Assembly (NCBI RefSeq): GCF_034008635.1
Contig: NZ_CP125378.1
Span: 62,001-126,000 of the forward strand
Source: Pseudomonas sp. P8_229
GTDB taxonomy: Bacteria > Pseudomonadota > Gammaproteobacteria > Pseudomonadales > Pseudomonadaceae
Length of the DNA: 64,000 bases
Direction of reading: 5' to 3'
Numbering within the stretch: the stretch's first letter is position 1; each line of letters starts with the position of its first letter. Position numbers and translations under genes: made by a program. Of this stretch, positions 1 through 8,275 are shown piece by piece. The notes below the pieces were generated by a model. The model ran no database searches and was not told the DNA's origin. It saw only the letters and a list, made by a program, of their open reading frames with translations.

Positions 1-1164
1 TACCTGAACCACGGGCAACTGGAGCCGCCTTCTGCGCTGGCCCGCTTCAATCCGGACGGCTCGCTGGAGGTCTGGTTGCCGAATCAGGCGCCGGACATGT
101 TCCGTGCGGACATCGCCAAACGCACGGGGCTGGATCCGTCGCGCATTACCTTGCATTCACCGTTGCTGGGTGGATTCTTCGGTCGGCATTTTCTCTACGA
201 CGCGGCCAGCCCCTATCCGCAGGCAATCGCGCTGGCGAAAGCGGTTGGCCGCCCGGTCAAGCTGATCTGGAGTCGCGAGGAAGAGTTCCTGCGTGACGTG
301 CTGCGTCCGGTTGCTGCGGTGAACTTCCGCGCGGCGCTGGACAACGATGGCTGGCCGCTGGCAATCGAAGCGATCAGTGCCACCGAAGGCCCGACCGAAG
401 CCCTCGCCGGCAAGCAGGGTGAGAAGCTCGACCCGACGGCGCTTGAAGGGTTGTCGGGCAAGTCCTACGCGATCCCCAACAAGCGCATCGCGCAGATCTA
501 CGTCAAAGGCCCGGCGATGTTGGGTTACTGGCGTTCGGTGGGCAATTCCCTCAACGACTTCTTCTATGAATCGTTCCTCGACGAACTGGCCGACAAGGGC
601 GGCAAGGACCCGTTCGACCTGCGCCTGCATCTGCTGCGTGGCAACCAGCGACTGACCACGCTGCTGCAAGCGGTGGGTGAGCTGTCGGGCGGCTGGAAGC
701 GCGGGCCGTTTACCGCCGAGGACGGCAGCAAACGTGCGCGAGGTGTGGCGATGGCTTCGCCGTTCGGTACCCAGACGGCGGTGATCGCCGAGGTGTCCAT
801 CGAGAACGGCCAGGTCAGGGTGCACGACATCTGGCAGGCGATTGACCCGGGCAGCATCGTCAATCCGGCGATTGTCGAAGCGCAGGTCAATGGCGCCGTG
901 GCGTTGGGACTGTCGCAGACACTGGTGGAGGAATCTGTCTGGGTGGATGGCAAACCCCGGGCGCGCAACTACGACTTGTATCCGATCCTGCCGCCTGCGC
1001 GGATGGCCCGGGTCCACGTGCGTGTCGTCGAGAGCGGGGAAAAAATGGGTGGCATTGGCGAGCCGCCATTGCCCGCCGTCGCGCCAGCCGTCGCCAATGC
1101 GGTGGCAACGCTGACGGGGCAGCGGGTGCGCAGCCTGCCCATGAGCCGACACACCTTCACTTGA
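1..1164 (+). CDS. Molybdenum hydroxylase large subunit, C-terminal part (IorB/CoxL-like)
   Basis: The frame is open from base 1, so this is the last 387 residues of a larger gene that begins outside the window. It resembles the molybdopterin-binding subunit of the xanthine dehydrogenase/isoquinoline 1-oxidoreductase family. Visible motifs are GGFFGRHF, the cofactor-domain stretch YWRSVGNSLNDFFYES, and near the C-terminus GGIGEPPLP, whose Glu matches the conserved active-site glutamate of the family. Such enzymes hydroxylate N-heterocycles or aldehydes with water and pass electrons out through Fe-S clusters and often a c-type cytochrome. The next genes, a triheme cytochrome c and XdhC, fit this. 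The stop codon lies 17 bp before the cytochrome start, so the genes are probably one operon. The substrate cannot be told from sequence. Confidence 0.88.
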   Translation, partial: YLNHGQLEPPSALARFNPDGSLEVWLPNQAPDMFRADIAKRTGLDPSRITLHSPLLGGFFGRHFLYDAASPYPQAIALAKAVGRPVKLIWSREEEFLRDVLRPVAAVNFRAALDNDGWPLAIEAISATEGPTEALAGKQGEKLDPTALEGLSGKSYAIPNKRIAQIYVKGPAMLGYWRSVGNSLNDFFYESFLDELADKGGKDPFDLRLHLLRGNQRLTTLLQAVGELSGGWKRGPFTAEDGSKRARGVAMASPFGTQTAVIAEVSIENGQVRVHDIWQAIDPGSIVNPAIVEAQVNGAVALGLSQTLVEESVWVDGKPRARNYDLYPILPPARMARVHVRVVESGEKMGGIGEPPLPAVAPAVANAVATLTGQRVRSLPMSRHTFT

Positions 1165-1181
1165 TCAGCGCCGGAGCCTTC

Positions 1182-2534
1182 ATGAATAACAGCCGATTCG
1201 CAAGAACCGCTGGCTGGCTGGCCGTGCCGTGCCTGGTCGCGGCAGGCCTGCTGGCCTGGTATGTCACCCGCGAGCCTGTTTCGCGCCTGGAAAACCATCA
1301 GATCGCTGTGGCCGACATCGACCCGGCGCTGGTCGCCCGTGGCGAATACGTTGCCAGGCTCAGCGATTGCGTGGCCTGTCACAGCGTGCCGGGCGGCGCA
1401 CCGTTCGCCGGTGGCCTGGAAATGGCCACACCGCTGGGTGCGATCCATGCGACCAATATCACCCCGGACACGCAAACCGGCATCGGCCATTACAGCCTGG
1501 CGGACTTCGACCGAGCCGTGCGCCACGGTGTAACACCTGACAGTCGCCGCCTGTATCCGGCGATGCCCTACCCGTCTTACGTCAAGCTCAGTGACGACGA
1601 TGTGCGTGCGCTGTATGCGTTCTTCATGAAAGGCGTGGCGCCGGTGAAACAGGCGAACATCCCGAGTGCGATTGCGTGGCCGTTGAACCTGCGCTGGCCG
1701 ATTGCAATGTGGAACGGCGTGTTCGTCGACGCCGAACCCTACGCAGCCAAACCGTCGCAGGACGAAGTATGGAACCGTGGCGCGTACCTCGTTCAAGGCG
1801 CGGGGCACTGCGGCAGTTGCCATACGCCGCGTGGTCTGGCGTTCAACGAAAAGGCACTGGATGAGACCGGTCAGCCGTACCTCGCCGGCGCCTTGCTCGA
1901 TGGCTGGTACGCGCCGAGCCTGCGTGATGATCACAACACCGGGCTGGGCCGCTGGAGCGAACCGCAGATCGTGCAGTTCCTCAAGACCGGGCGCAACCAA
2001 CATGCGGTGGTTTACGGCTCGATGACCGAGGCGTTCAACAACTCCACGCAGTTCATGACCGACGATGATTTGACCGCGATTGCCCACTACCTGAAGTCGC
2101 TTCCCGGGGACCGCGAGCGCGACGGGCAGCCATGGCAGTATCAAGCGGTTTCGGCAACGGAACGTCTGGACGCGCCCGGTGCGCATACCTACGTGACACG
2201 CTGTGCTTCGTGCCACGGACTGGACGGCAAGGGCCAGCCCGAATGGATGCCGCCGTTGGCTGGCGCGACTTCCGCACTGGCCAAAGAGAGCGCCTCGGCG
2301 ATCAACATCACCCTCAATGGTTCACAGCGGGTCGTAGCTGCCGGCGTGCCGGACGCCTATCGCATGCCGGCCTTCCGTGAGCAGTTGTCGGATCAGCAGA
2401 TTGCCGAAGTGCTGACCTTCATGCGCAGTACTTGGGGCAATCAGGGCAGTGCCGTTGATGTGCAGGCGGTTGGCAAGCTGCGTGAACACACCGGTCCGGC
2501 CAGCAGCAGCCCGATCATTCTGCAGATGCGCTAA
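1182..2534 (+). CDS. Triheme membrane-anchored cytochrome c, electron acceptor of the hydroxylase
   Basis: A 450-residue protein with an N-terminal signal-anchor (about residues 8-28) and three heme-binding CXXCH sites: CVACH at residue 63, CGSCH at 210 and CASCH at 341. This is the layout of the alcohol/aldehyde dehydrogenase cytochrome subunits that take electrons from periplasmic or membrane molybdoenzymes to quinone. I chose the ATG at 1182 because it immediately precedes the signal sequence and has GGAG upstream. A TTG in the same frame at 1161 overlaps the previous stop and is unlikely. It lies between the hydroxylase large subunit and xdhC, so it probably serves as that enzyme's electron exit. 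Confidence 0.9.
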   Translation: MNNSRFARTAGWLAVPCLVAAGLLAWYVTREPVSRLENHQIAVADIDPALVARGEYVARLSDCVACHSVPGGAPFAGGLEMATPLGAIHATNITPDTQTGIGHYSLADFDRAVRHGVTPDSRRLYPAMPYPSYVKLSDDDVRALYAFFMKGVAPVKQANIPSAIAWPLNLRWPIAMWNGVFVDAEPYAAKPSQDEVWNRGAYLVQGAGHCGSCHTPRGLAFNEKALDETGQPYLAGALLDGWYAPSLRDDHNTGLGRWSEPQIVQFLKTGRNQHAVVYGSMTEAFNNSTQFMTDDDLTAIAHYLKSLPGDRERDGQPWQYQAVSATERLDAPGAHTYVTRCASCHGLDGKGQPEWMPPLAGATSALAKESASAINITLNGSQRVVAAGVPDAYRMPAFREQLSDQQIAEVLTFMRSTWGNQGSAVDVQAVGKLREHTGPASSSPIILQMR

Positions 2535-2546
2535 GAGGAGAGCCTG

Positions 2547-3551
2547 ATGGAAAGTATCGACTTGCTGGTCCTGCGCACGGCGCGGGACTGGCTCGCCGCC
2601 GGCGAGCGCGTGCTGCTCGCCACGGTGGCGCGCACGTGGGGTTCTTCGCCGCGCCCGACGGGGTCGATGATGGCCTTGCGTGACGACGGTCGCGTGGTGG
2701 GCAGCGTGTCCGGCGGCTGCATCGAGGATGATCTGATCCATCGCTATACCACGGCCCACGGCGGCAGTGGTGTTGACGACAGCGCACCGCAAGTGGTGCG
2801 CTACGGCGTCAGCGCCGATGAGGCGCATCGCTTCGGTTTGCCCTGCGGTGGCACGCTTGAACTGATCCTTGAGTTCAATCCGGCGTGGCAGTCACTCGAC
2901 GCGTTGCTGGTGCAACTGGACGCAGGGCAGCTGGTTCGCCGTCGCCTGGCGCTGGCGACCGGTCAGGTCAAGCTCGAAGCCACGGCGACGCCGGAGCAGT
3001 TCTGCTTCGATGGCGCGCAGATGCTCAATACCTTGGGGCCGGGTTATCGGATGCTGATGATCGGTGCCGGTGCGCTGGCCGAATATCTGGCGACCATGGC
3101 GTTGTTCAACGGCTTCAAGGTGGCAGTGTGCGATCCGCGTCCCGAGTACATCGAGACTTGGGCGGTAGGCGGCGTGGAGCGCATCGTCGGCATGCCGGAT
3201 GACGTCGTCCGCGACTTCGCGGTCGACCTGCGCACCTGCATCGTCGCCTTGAGTCATGACCCCAAACTCGACGATCTGGCACTGCTCGAAGCGCTCCACG
3301 GCCCGGCGTTCTACATCGGTGCCATCGGCTCGCGGCGCAACAGCCAACTGCGTCGTGAACGTCTGATCGAGCATTTTGGTGAGAGCGAGGCGTCGCTTGA
3401 GCGCCTGCACGGGCCGATCGGCCTCTACATCGGCAGCAAGACACCCGCGGAAATCGCCGTCAGCGTGATGGCCGAGATCCTTGCCGCCAAGAATGGCGCC
3501 CGCCTGCCGCAAGCGCTTTCAATCGCCAGGGCCAAAGCGCTCGCGGAATGA
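2547..3551 (+). CDS. xdhC: XdhC/CoxI family molybdoenzyme maturation protein
   Basis: 334 residues. The N-terminal XdhC_CoxI domain carries the signature GSVSGGCIEDDL, and the C-terminal Rossmann-like XdhC_C domain has a dinucleotide-binding-like MIGAGALAEYL. Members of the family bind the molybdenum cofactor, promote its sulfuration and deliver it to xanthine-dehydrogenase-type enzymes. The start ATG follows AGAGGAG by 7 bases, and the gene begins 12 bp after the cytochrome stop, so this is the third gene of the hydroxylase operon. It converges on the TetR gene with only 9 bp between stops. Confidence 0.92.
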   Translation: MESIDLLVLRTARDWLAAGERVLLATVARTWGSSPRPTGSMMALRDDGRVVGSVSGGCIEDDLIHRYTTAHGGSGVDDSAPQVVRYGVSADEAHRFGLPCGGTLELILEFNPAWQSLDALLVQLDAGQLVRRRLALATGQVKLEATATPEQFCFDGAQMLNTLGPGYRMLMIGAGALAEYLATMALFNGFKVAVCDPRPEYIETWAVGGVERIVGMPDDVVRDFAVDLRTCIVALSHDPKLDDLALLEALHGPAFYIGAIGSRRNSQLRRERLIEHFGESEASLERLHGPIGLYIGSKTPAEIAVSVMAEILAAKNGARLPQALSIARAKALAE

Positions 3552-3560
3552 GCCACGCTG

Positions 3561-4148
3561 CTACTGCGCGTCGACGTCATCGACCGGCAACGAAGCCAGC
3601 ATTTGCGCGCGACACACTTCAAGAATTTCGTCCGCCAGCGCGGAATCATCCGGGCAGGCACGCGACAGAATAATCGCGCCGACCGCCCGCGACAGCAGGT
3701 CGATCATCTTCTTTCGCCCCTCACCCGCCTCGGCATCCGGCCCTGTCGGGTATTTCTCGCCCAGGGTTTGCAGGGTGTGCTCAATGCCCTCGGCAAATGT
3801 CGCTTTCACCTCGTCCGCCTGGCGCGCCGCATCGCCGCCCAACGCGGCCATGGTGCAACCGCTGCCGCGTGCGTCCCGGTGTTCTCTGTTCACGTAGACG
3901 TTGATGAAGCCCGGCACATCGAGCGCTTGGGCGCCGGTCAGCGATTTGCCAAGACTGCAGGCCGAGGCTTCAGCCATCAGGTCGGCCTTCGACCCGAAGT
4001 GCTTGTAGAAGCCTCCGTGGGTGAAACCGGCTGCCGCCATGAGATCGGCCACACCGACGCCATCAAAGCCGCGTTCACGGAACAGTTCAGAGGCCGTTTC
4101 AACGATGTGCTCTCGATTGGCCTGCGCCTGGGCCTTGGTCACTCTCAC
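3561..4148 (-). CDS. TetR/AcrR family repressor, divergent from the alkene reductase operon
   Basis: 195 residues from a GTG start that gives the N-terminus MRVTKAQAQANREHIVETA. The helix-turn-helix lies at about residues 27-46 (GVADLMAAAGFTHGGFYKHF), followed by a TetR-type ligand-binding domain. The frame stays open upstream to 4214, but that extension (MIMGNIYVSS...) does not look like TetR sequence. The gene is divergent from an Old Yellow Enzyme gene, the usual arrangement for NemR-like repressors that sense electrophiles and release the reductase operon. That role is inferred from context. I found no convincing operator dyad in the 149-bp spacer. Confidence 0.85.
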   Translation of the reverse strand: MRVTKAQAQANREHIVETASELFRERGFDGVGVADLMAAAGFTHGGFYKHFGSKADLMAEASACSLGKSLTGAQALDVPGFINVYVNREHRDARGSGCTMAALGGDAARQADEVKATFAEGIEHTLQTLGEKYPTGPDAEAGEGRKKMIDLLSRAVGAIILSRACPDDSALADEILEVCRAQMLASLPVDDVDAQ

Positions 4149-4297
4149 GTGCAATACCTCGTGTTTAGCGGGAAATCCTGCGTCCGATGATACATAGATG
4201 TTGCCCATAATCAAAATCGTTGACAGTTTAGATTTCGATCATCATCCTAACTGCACGCACCACCGACTTCCATCAACGGGCACGGAAGATTCATCAG

Positions 4298-5392
4298 ATG
4301 ACCAATCAGAACCTGTTCACCCCTTACACCTTGGGCAGCCTTACGCTGTCGAACCGCGTGGTTCTCGCGCCGCTGACACGCAATCGCGCAGGCCAGGGCT
4401 TTGTCCCCAGCGAATTCGCGGCCACTTACTACAGCCAACGCGCCAGCGCCGGCTTGCTGATCAGCGAGGCGACGCAGATTTCCCGACAGGGCCAGGGTTA
4501 TCAGGACACCCCTGGGATCTACACCCAGGCGCAGATCGACGGCTGGCGTGCAGTGACCGAAGCCGTTCATGCCAGGGGCGGGAAAATCTTCCTGCAACTG
4601 TGGCATGTCGGCCGCGTGTCGCACGTTGATCTGCAAGAAAACGGCGCTGCGCCCGTGGCCCCTTCTGCGCTGCGCGCCGCGACCAAAGTGTTCGTCAACA
4701 ACCGCTTCGAAGACGTCTCCGAGCCGCGCGCGCTGGACATCAGTGAACTGCCGGGAATCGTTGCCGATTTCCGCAAGGCGGCCGCCAACGCGACCGCCGC
4801 CGGCTTCGATGGCGTGGAGATTCACGGTGCCAACGGCTATTTGCTCGATCAATTCCTCAAGGACAGCGCCAATCTGCGCACCGACGCTTACGGCGGTTCG
4901 ATTGAAAATCGTGCGCGTCTGCTGCTCGAAGTGACGGCGGCCGTGGTCAGTGAGATCGGCGCGGATCGCACCGGTGTGCGCCTGTCGCCGGTGTCGCCGG
5001 CCAATGGCGTTTCCAGCAGCGATCCGCAGGCGCAATTCGAATACCTCGTCGAGCAACTCGATGCCGTCGGCGTGGTTTACCTGCACGTGGTCGAAGGCGC
5101 GACCGGTGGCCCGCGCGATGTGGCGCCCTTCGATTTCGACGCCCTGCGCCAGCGCTTCAAAAACACCTACATCGCCAACAACGGCTATGACCTGGACCTG
5201 GCGACCGCGAAGCTCGCTGAAGACCAGGCCGACCTGATCGCCTTCGGTCGTCCGTTCATTGGCAACCCGGATCTGGTGGAGCGCCTCAAGCATGGCGCGC
5301 CGCTGTCCGCGTTCAATCCCGCCACCCTCTATGGCGGCGGTGCGCAAGGCTACATCGACTACCCGACGCTGGCTGAATCGAGCGCCAGCTGA
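4298..5392 (+). CDS. Old Yellow Enzyme family alkene reductase (NemA/XenB-like)
   Basis: 364 residues with the complete FMN-binding beta/alpha barrel of OYE reductases: PLTRNRAGQG near the N-terminus, LQLWHVGR, IHGANGYLLDQF (the H-x-x-N pair that binds the substrate carbonyl or nitro group in the classical branch), and GRPFIGNPDLV near the end. Such enzymes use NAD(P)H to reduce activated alkenes, N-ethylmaleimide, nitrate esters or nitroaromatics. It is the first gene of a rightward set with an SDR, an alpha/beta hydrolase and a quinone reductase, all plausible in detoxifying electrophiles. A TTGACA at 4220-4225 is a possible -35 element, but the matching -10 is poor. Confidence 0.92.
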   Translation: MTNQNLFTPYTLGSLTLSNRVVLAPLTRNRAGQGFVPSEFAATYYSQRASAGLLISEATQISRQGQGYQDTPGIYTQAQIDGWRAVTEAVHARGGKIFLQLWHVGRVSHVDLQENGAAPVAPSALRAATKVFVNNRFEDVSEPRALDISELPGIVADFRKAAANATAAGFDGVEIHGANGYLLDQFLKDSANLRTDAYGGSIENRARLLLEVTAAVVSEIGADRTGVRLSPVSPANGVSSSDPQAQFEYLVEQLDAVGVVYLHVVEGATGGPRDVAPFDFDALRQRFKNTYIANNGYDLDLATAKLAEDQADLIAFGRPFIGNPDLVERLKHGAPLSAFNPATLYGGGAQGYIDYPTLAESSAS

Positions 5393-5431
5393 GCGCGTTC
5401 TGTTTCTCACACCCTGAAAGAGAGATACCCC

Positions 5432-6220
5432 ATGAGCACTCGCCCTACTGTTCTTGTCACTGGCGCCTCCACCGGCATTGGCGCGGTCTACGCCGAGCGC
5501 TTCGCGCAACGCGGCCACGATCTGGTCCTGGTCGCCCGCGATCAGGCGCGCCTGGACGCACTGGCCGCACGTTTGCGCAGCGAACACGACGTCGCCGTCG
5601 ATGTGATTCCGGCGGACCTGACCCAACTCAGCGATCTGACCTCCGTCGAAAGCCGCCTGCGCAACGACGCCCGCATCGGCATCCTCGTCAATAACGCCGG
5701 TGCCGGGCTGTCGGGCAACTTCGTCGATCAAAGCACCGACAGCATGGCGCAACTGGTCGCCCTCAACACCACGGCGCTGGTGCGGCTCGCCAGCGCCATC
5801 GCCCCACGCCTGGCCAAGGCCGGCGACGGCGCGATCATCAACATCGGTTCGGTGGTGGGCCTGGCGCCGGAATTCGGCATGACCGTCTACGGTGCGACCA
5901 AGGCATTCGTGTTGTTCCTGTCCCAGGGCCTGAGCCTGGAACTGTCGCCTCAAGGCGTCTACGTGCAAGCCGTGCTGCCGGCCGCTACCCGTACGGAGAT
6001 CTGGGATCGCTCCGGCGTCGACATCAATACCTTGAGTGAAATCATGGAAGTGGGCGATCTGGTGGATGCCGCACTGGTCGGTTTTGATCGTCGCGAACCG
6101 GTGACCATCCCGCCGCTGCACGAAGCGCAACGCTGGGATGACCTGCAGAGCGCACGTCAGGGCCTGCTGGGGCAAATCCGCCAGTCAGCGGTTGCCCAGC
6201 GCTACCAGAACCCACAGTGA
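5432..6220 (+). CDS. Short-chain dehydrogenase/reductase
   Basis: 262 residues. Classical SDR features are the nucleotide-binding TGASTGIG near residue 10, NNAG near residue 88, and the catalytic set Ser (NIGSV) and YxxxK (YGATK). The sequence is of the DltE/YdfG-like type often annotated as a general oxidoreductase. It begins 39 bp after the alkene reductase stop, with a purine-rich ribosome site (AAAGAGAG), so co-transcription is likely. The substrate is unknown. Confidence 0.88.
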   Translation: MSTRPTVLVTGASTGIGAVYAERFAQRGHDLVLVARDQARLDALAARLRSEHDVAVDVIPADLTQLSDLTSVESRLRNDARIGILVNNAGAGLSGNFVDQSTDSMAQLVALNTTALVRLASAIAPRLAKAGDGAIINIGSVVGLAPEFGMTVYGATKAFVLFLSQGLSLELSPQGVYVQAVLPAATRTEIWDRSGVDINTLSEIMEVGDLVDAALVGFDRREPVTIPPLHEAQRWDDLQSARQGLLGQIRQSAVAQRYQNPQ

Positions 6221-6302
6221 TCTTTTGGTAGCGAGCACTCACGGTGGATTCGATGCAGGCGCAAGTCACTGCATCGAATCCGATCCGTTGTCCGGAGTAG
6301 CC

Positions 6303-7172
6303 ATGAATTCAATACAGACAAATCCCCCTTCGGGTTCGCCGACATCGCTCATCAACGCCGTGAACCAGTCGATCACGGTCAACGGCGTTCGCTTTGCCTA
6401 TCGCGACATCGGTCCACATTCCGGTGTGCCGCTCGTACTGTTCAACCATTGGGGCGCGGTGCTGGATAACTTCGACCCCGCGATCATCGATGGCCTGGCG
6501 CAAACCAGACGCGTCATTACCACCAACTATCGCGGCATCGGCGGCTCGGGTGGAACCGCGCCCCTGACCGTTGGCGAAATGGCCGACGATGCCATCCGGC
6601 TGATCCAGGCGCTGGGCCTGGAAACCGTTGATGTGCTGGGTTTCTCCCTCGGCGGCTTCGTTGCTCAGGACCTCGCCCTGAAGGCGCCTGACTTGGTGCG
6701 CCGCTTGATTCTGACCGGTACCGGACCGGCCGGCGGCAGCGGCATGGACAAGGTCGGCGCGGTGTCGTGGCCATTGATCCTCAAAGGTTTGCTGACCCTG
6801 CGCGACCCGAAGTTCTACCTGTTCTTCACCTCGACAGCCAATGGCCGCCGATCTGCTTCGCAGTATGTGCAACGCCTGCAAGCACGCAAAAAAGATCGCG
6901 ACAAAGGCCCGACGCCCCGCGCTTTCCTGCGGCAGTTGAAAGCCATCACCGCGTGGGGCCAACAGGCGCCGCAAGACCTCGGGCGTTTGCGCACGCCGAC
7001 GCTGATCGTCAACGGCGACAACGACATCATGGTGCCCAGCGTCAATTCGTTTGAGCTGGCCAAGCGTATCCCCAACGCAGAGCTGGTGATGTATGAGGAT
7101 GCCGGGCACGGCGGGATTTTCCAGCATCACACTGATTTTGTGGCCAAGGTACAGGCGTTCCTAGATGCCTGA
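6303..7172 (+). CDS. Alpha/beta-fold hydrolase
   Basis: 289 residues from the ATG at 6303, which has GGAG 8-10 bases upstream. The frame is open further upstream over the SDR end, but that part has no family likeness. The alpha/beta hydrolase layout is clear: the oxyanion strand VLFNHWG, the nucleophile elbow GFSLGG, an acidic residue in VNGDNDIMVP, and the catalytic His in EDAGHGG. It resembles the haloperoxidase/esterase-like branch. It is the third gene of the alkene-reductase group and probably acts on an ester or other reactive small molecule. The physiological substrate is not evident. Confidence 0.87.
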   Translation: MNSIQTNPPSGSPTSLINAVNQSITVNGVRFAYRDIGPHSGVPLVLFNHWGAVLDNFDPAIIDGLAQTRRVITTNYRGIGGSGGTAPLTVGEMADDAIRLIQALGLETVDVLGFSLGGFVAQDLALKAPDLVRRLILTGTGPAGGSGMDKVGAVSWPLILKGLLTLRDPKFYLFFTSTANGRRSASQYVQRLQARKKDRDKGPTPRAFLRQLKAITAWGQQAPQDLGRLRTPTLIVNGDNDIMVPSVNSFELAKRIPNAELVMYEDAGHGGIFQHHTDFVAKVQAFLDA

Positions 7173-7218
7173 CCACGCACCGGCTACCCTCCTGATAACC
7201 GACAAGAGCCGCACCCCG

Positions 7219-8217
7219 ATGAAAGCATTTCTGATTGATCGCTATGGCAAGCATCCCGGACGCCAGGGCGAAGTGCCCTCCCCCGCAGTGGGTCCTCACG
7301 ACGTTTTGATCGAGGTCCATGCCAGCAGCGTCAACGTGCTGGATTCAAAGATCAGCGCAGGCGAATTCAAGCTGATCCTGCCCTACTCGTTTCCACTGAT
7401 CCTGGGCAACGATCTGGCAGGTGTGGTGATTGAGGTGGGCTCGAAGGTGACACGCTTCCAACCGGGAGACGAGGTGTACGCCCGCCCGCCGGAAACGCGG
7501 ATCGGCACGTTCGCCGAGTTGATTGCCGTGCACGAGCACGCGATCGCCCTGAAACCGGCCAATACCAACATGGCGCAAGCGGCTTCCCTGCCCTTGGTGG
7601 CATTGACCGCCTGGCAAGTGCTGGTCGACACCGCCCGCCTGCAAAAGGGCCAGAAGGTGCTGATTCACGCCGGCTCCGGCGGCGTCGGCAGCGTTGCCAT
7701 TCAGCTGGCCAAACACCTCGGCGCCTTTGTCGCGACCACCACCAGCACCGCGAATGTCGAGTGGGTCAAGGCGTTGGGCGCTGATGTGGTGATCGACTAC
7801 AAACAGCAGAACTTCGAAACTGTGCTGCACGACTACGACGTGGTGTTGAACAGTCTCGGCGCCGATGTCCTGGAGCAGTCACTCAAAGTGCTCAAGCCCG
7901 GTGGTCAGCTGATTTCCATCTCGGGGCCACCCACCGCGCAATTCGCTCAGGAGCAAGGGTTGTCCTGGCCATTGCAGCAAGTCATGCGCCTGCTGAGCCT
8001 CGGCATTCGACGCAAGGCCCGCAAGCTGAACGTCAGCTACACGTTTGTGTTCATGCGCGCCAATGGCGATCAACTGCAACAAATCAGCGTGCTAGTCGAG
8101 GCGGGAATCATCAAACCGGTGATTGACCGCGCCTTCCCCTTTGAATCAACGGCAGCGGCGCTGAAGTATGTCGAACAGGGACGGGCCAAGGGCAAGGTCG
8201 TTGTCACGATTAAATGA
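7219..8217 (+). CDS. NADP-dependent quinone oxidoreductase-like medium-chain dehydrogenase
   Basis: 332 residues of the MDR superfamily: an N-terminal GroES-like fold (VEVHASSVNVLDSKI, GNDLAGVV) and a Rossmann domain with AGSGGVGSVAIQLAK. The zinc ligands of true alcohol dehydrogenases are absent, which points to the quinone oxidoreductase/enone reductase branch. I chose the ATG at 7219 because MKAFLIDRYGKHPG is the typical N-terminus. An earlier ATG at 7165 overlaps the hydrolase stop and would add 18 unusual residues. It is the last gene of the electrophile-detoxification operon. Confidence 0.88.
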   Translation: MKAFLIDRYGKHPGRQGEVPSPAVGPHDVLIEVHASSVNVLDSKISAGEFKLILPYSFPLILGNDLAGVVIEVGSKVTRFQPGDEVYARPPETRIGTFAELIAVHEHAIALKPANTNMAQAASLPLVALTAWQVLVDTARLQKGQKVLIHAGSGGVGSVAIQLAKHLGAFVATTTSTANVEWVKALGADVVIDYKQQNFETVLHDYDVVLNSLGADVLEQSLKVLKPGGQLISISGPPTAQFAQEQGLSWPLQQVMRLLSLGIRRKARKLNVSYTFVFMRANGDQLQQISVLVEAGIIKPVIDRAFPFESTAAALKYVEQGRAKGKVVVTIK

Positions 8218-8275
8218 CGACGCCGAGAAAGTGTGTGGCAAGGCACACCGGTCGCTGAGGCGCCGCATCAATCAG

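Noticed and set aside
3561..4214. Longer TetR start at 4214
   Set aside because: The extra N-terminal residues do not resemble TetR proteins, and the GTG at 4148 gives the typical N-terminus.
4247..6175. 642-codon minus-strand frame opposite the alkene reductase and SDR
   Set aside because: Antisense shadow of GC-rich genes with clear family motifs on the plus strand.
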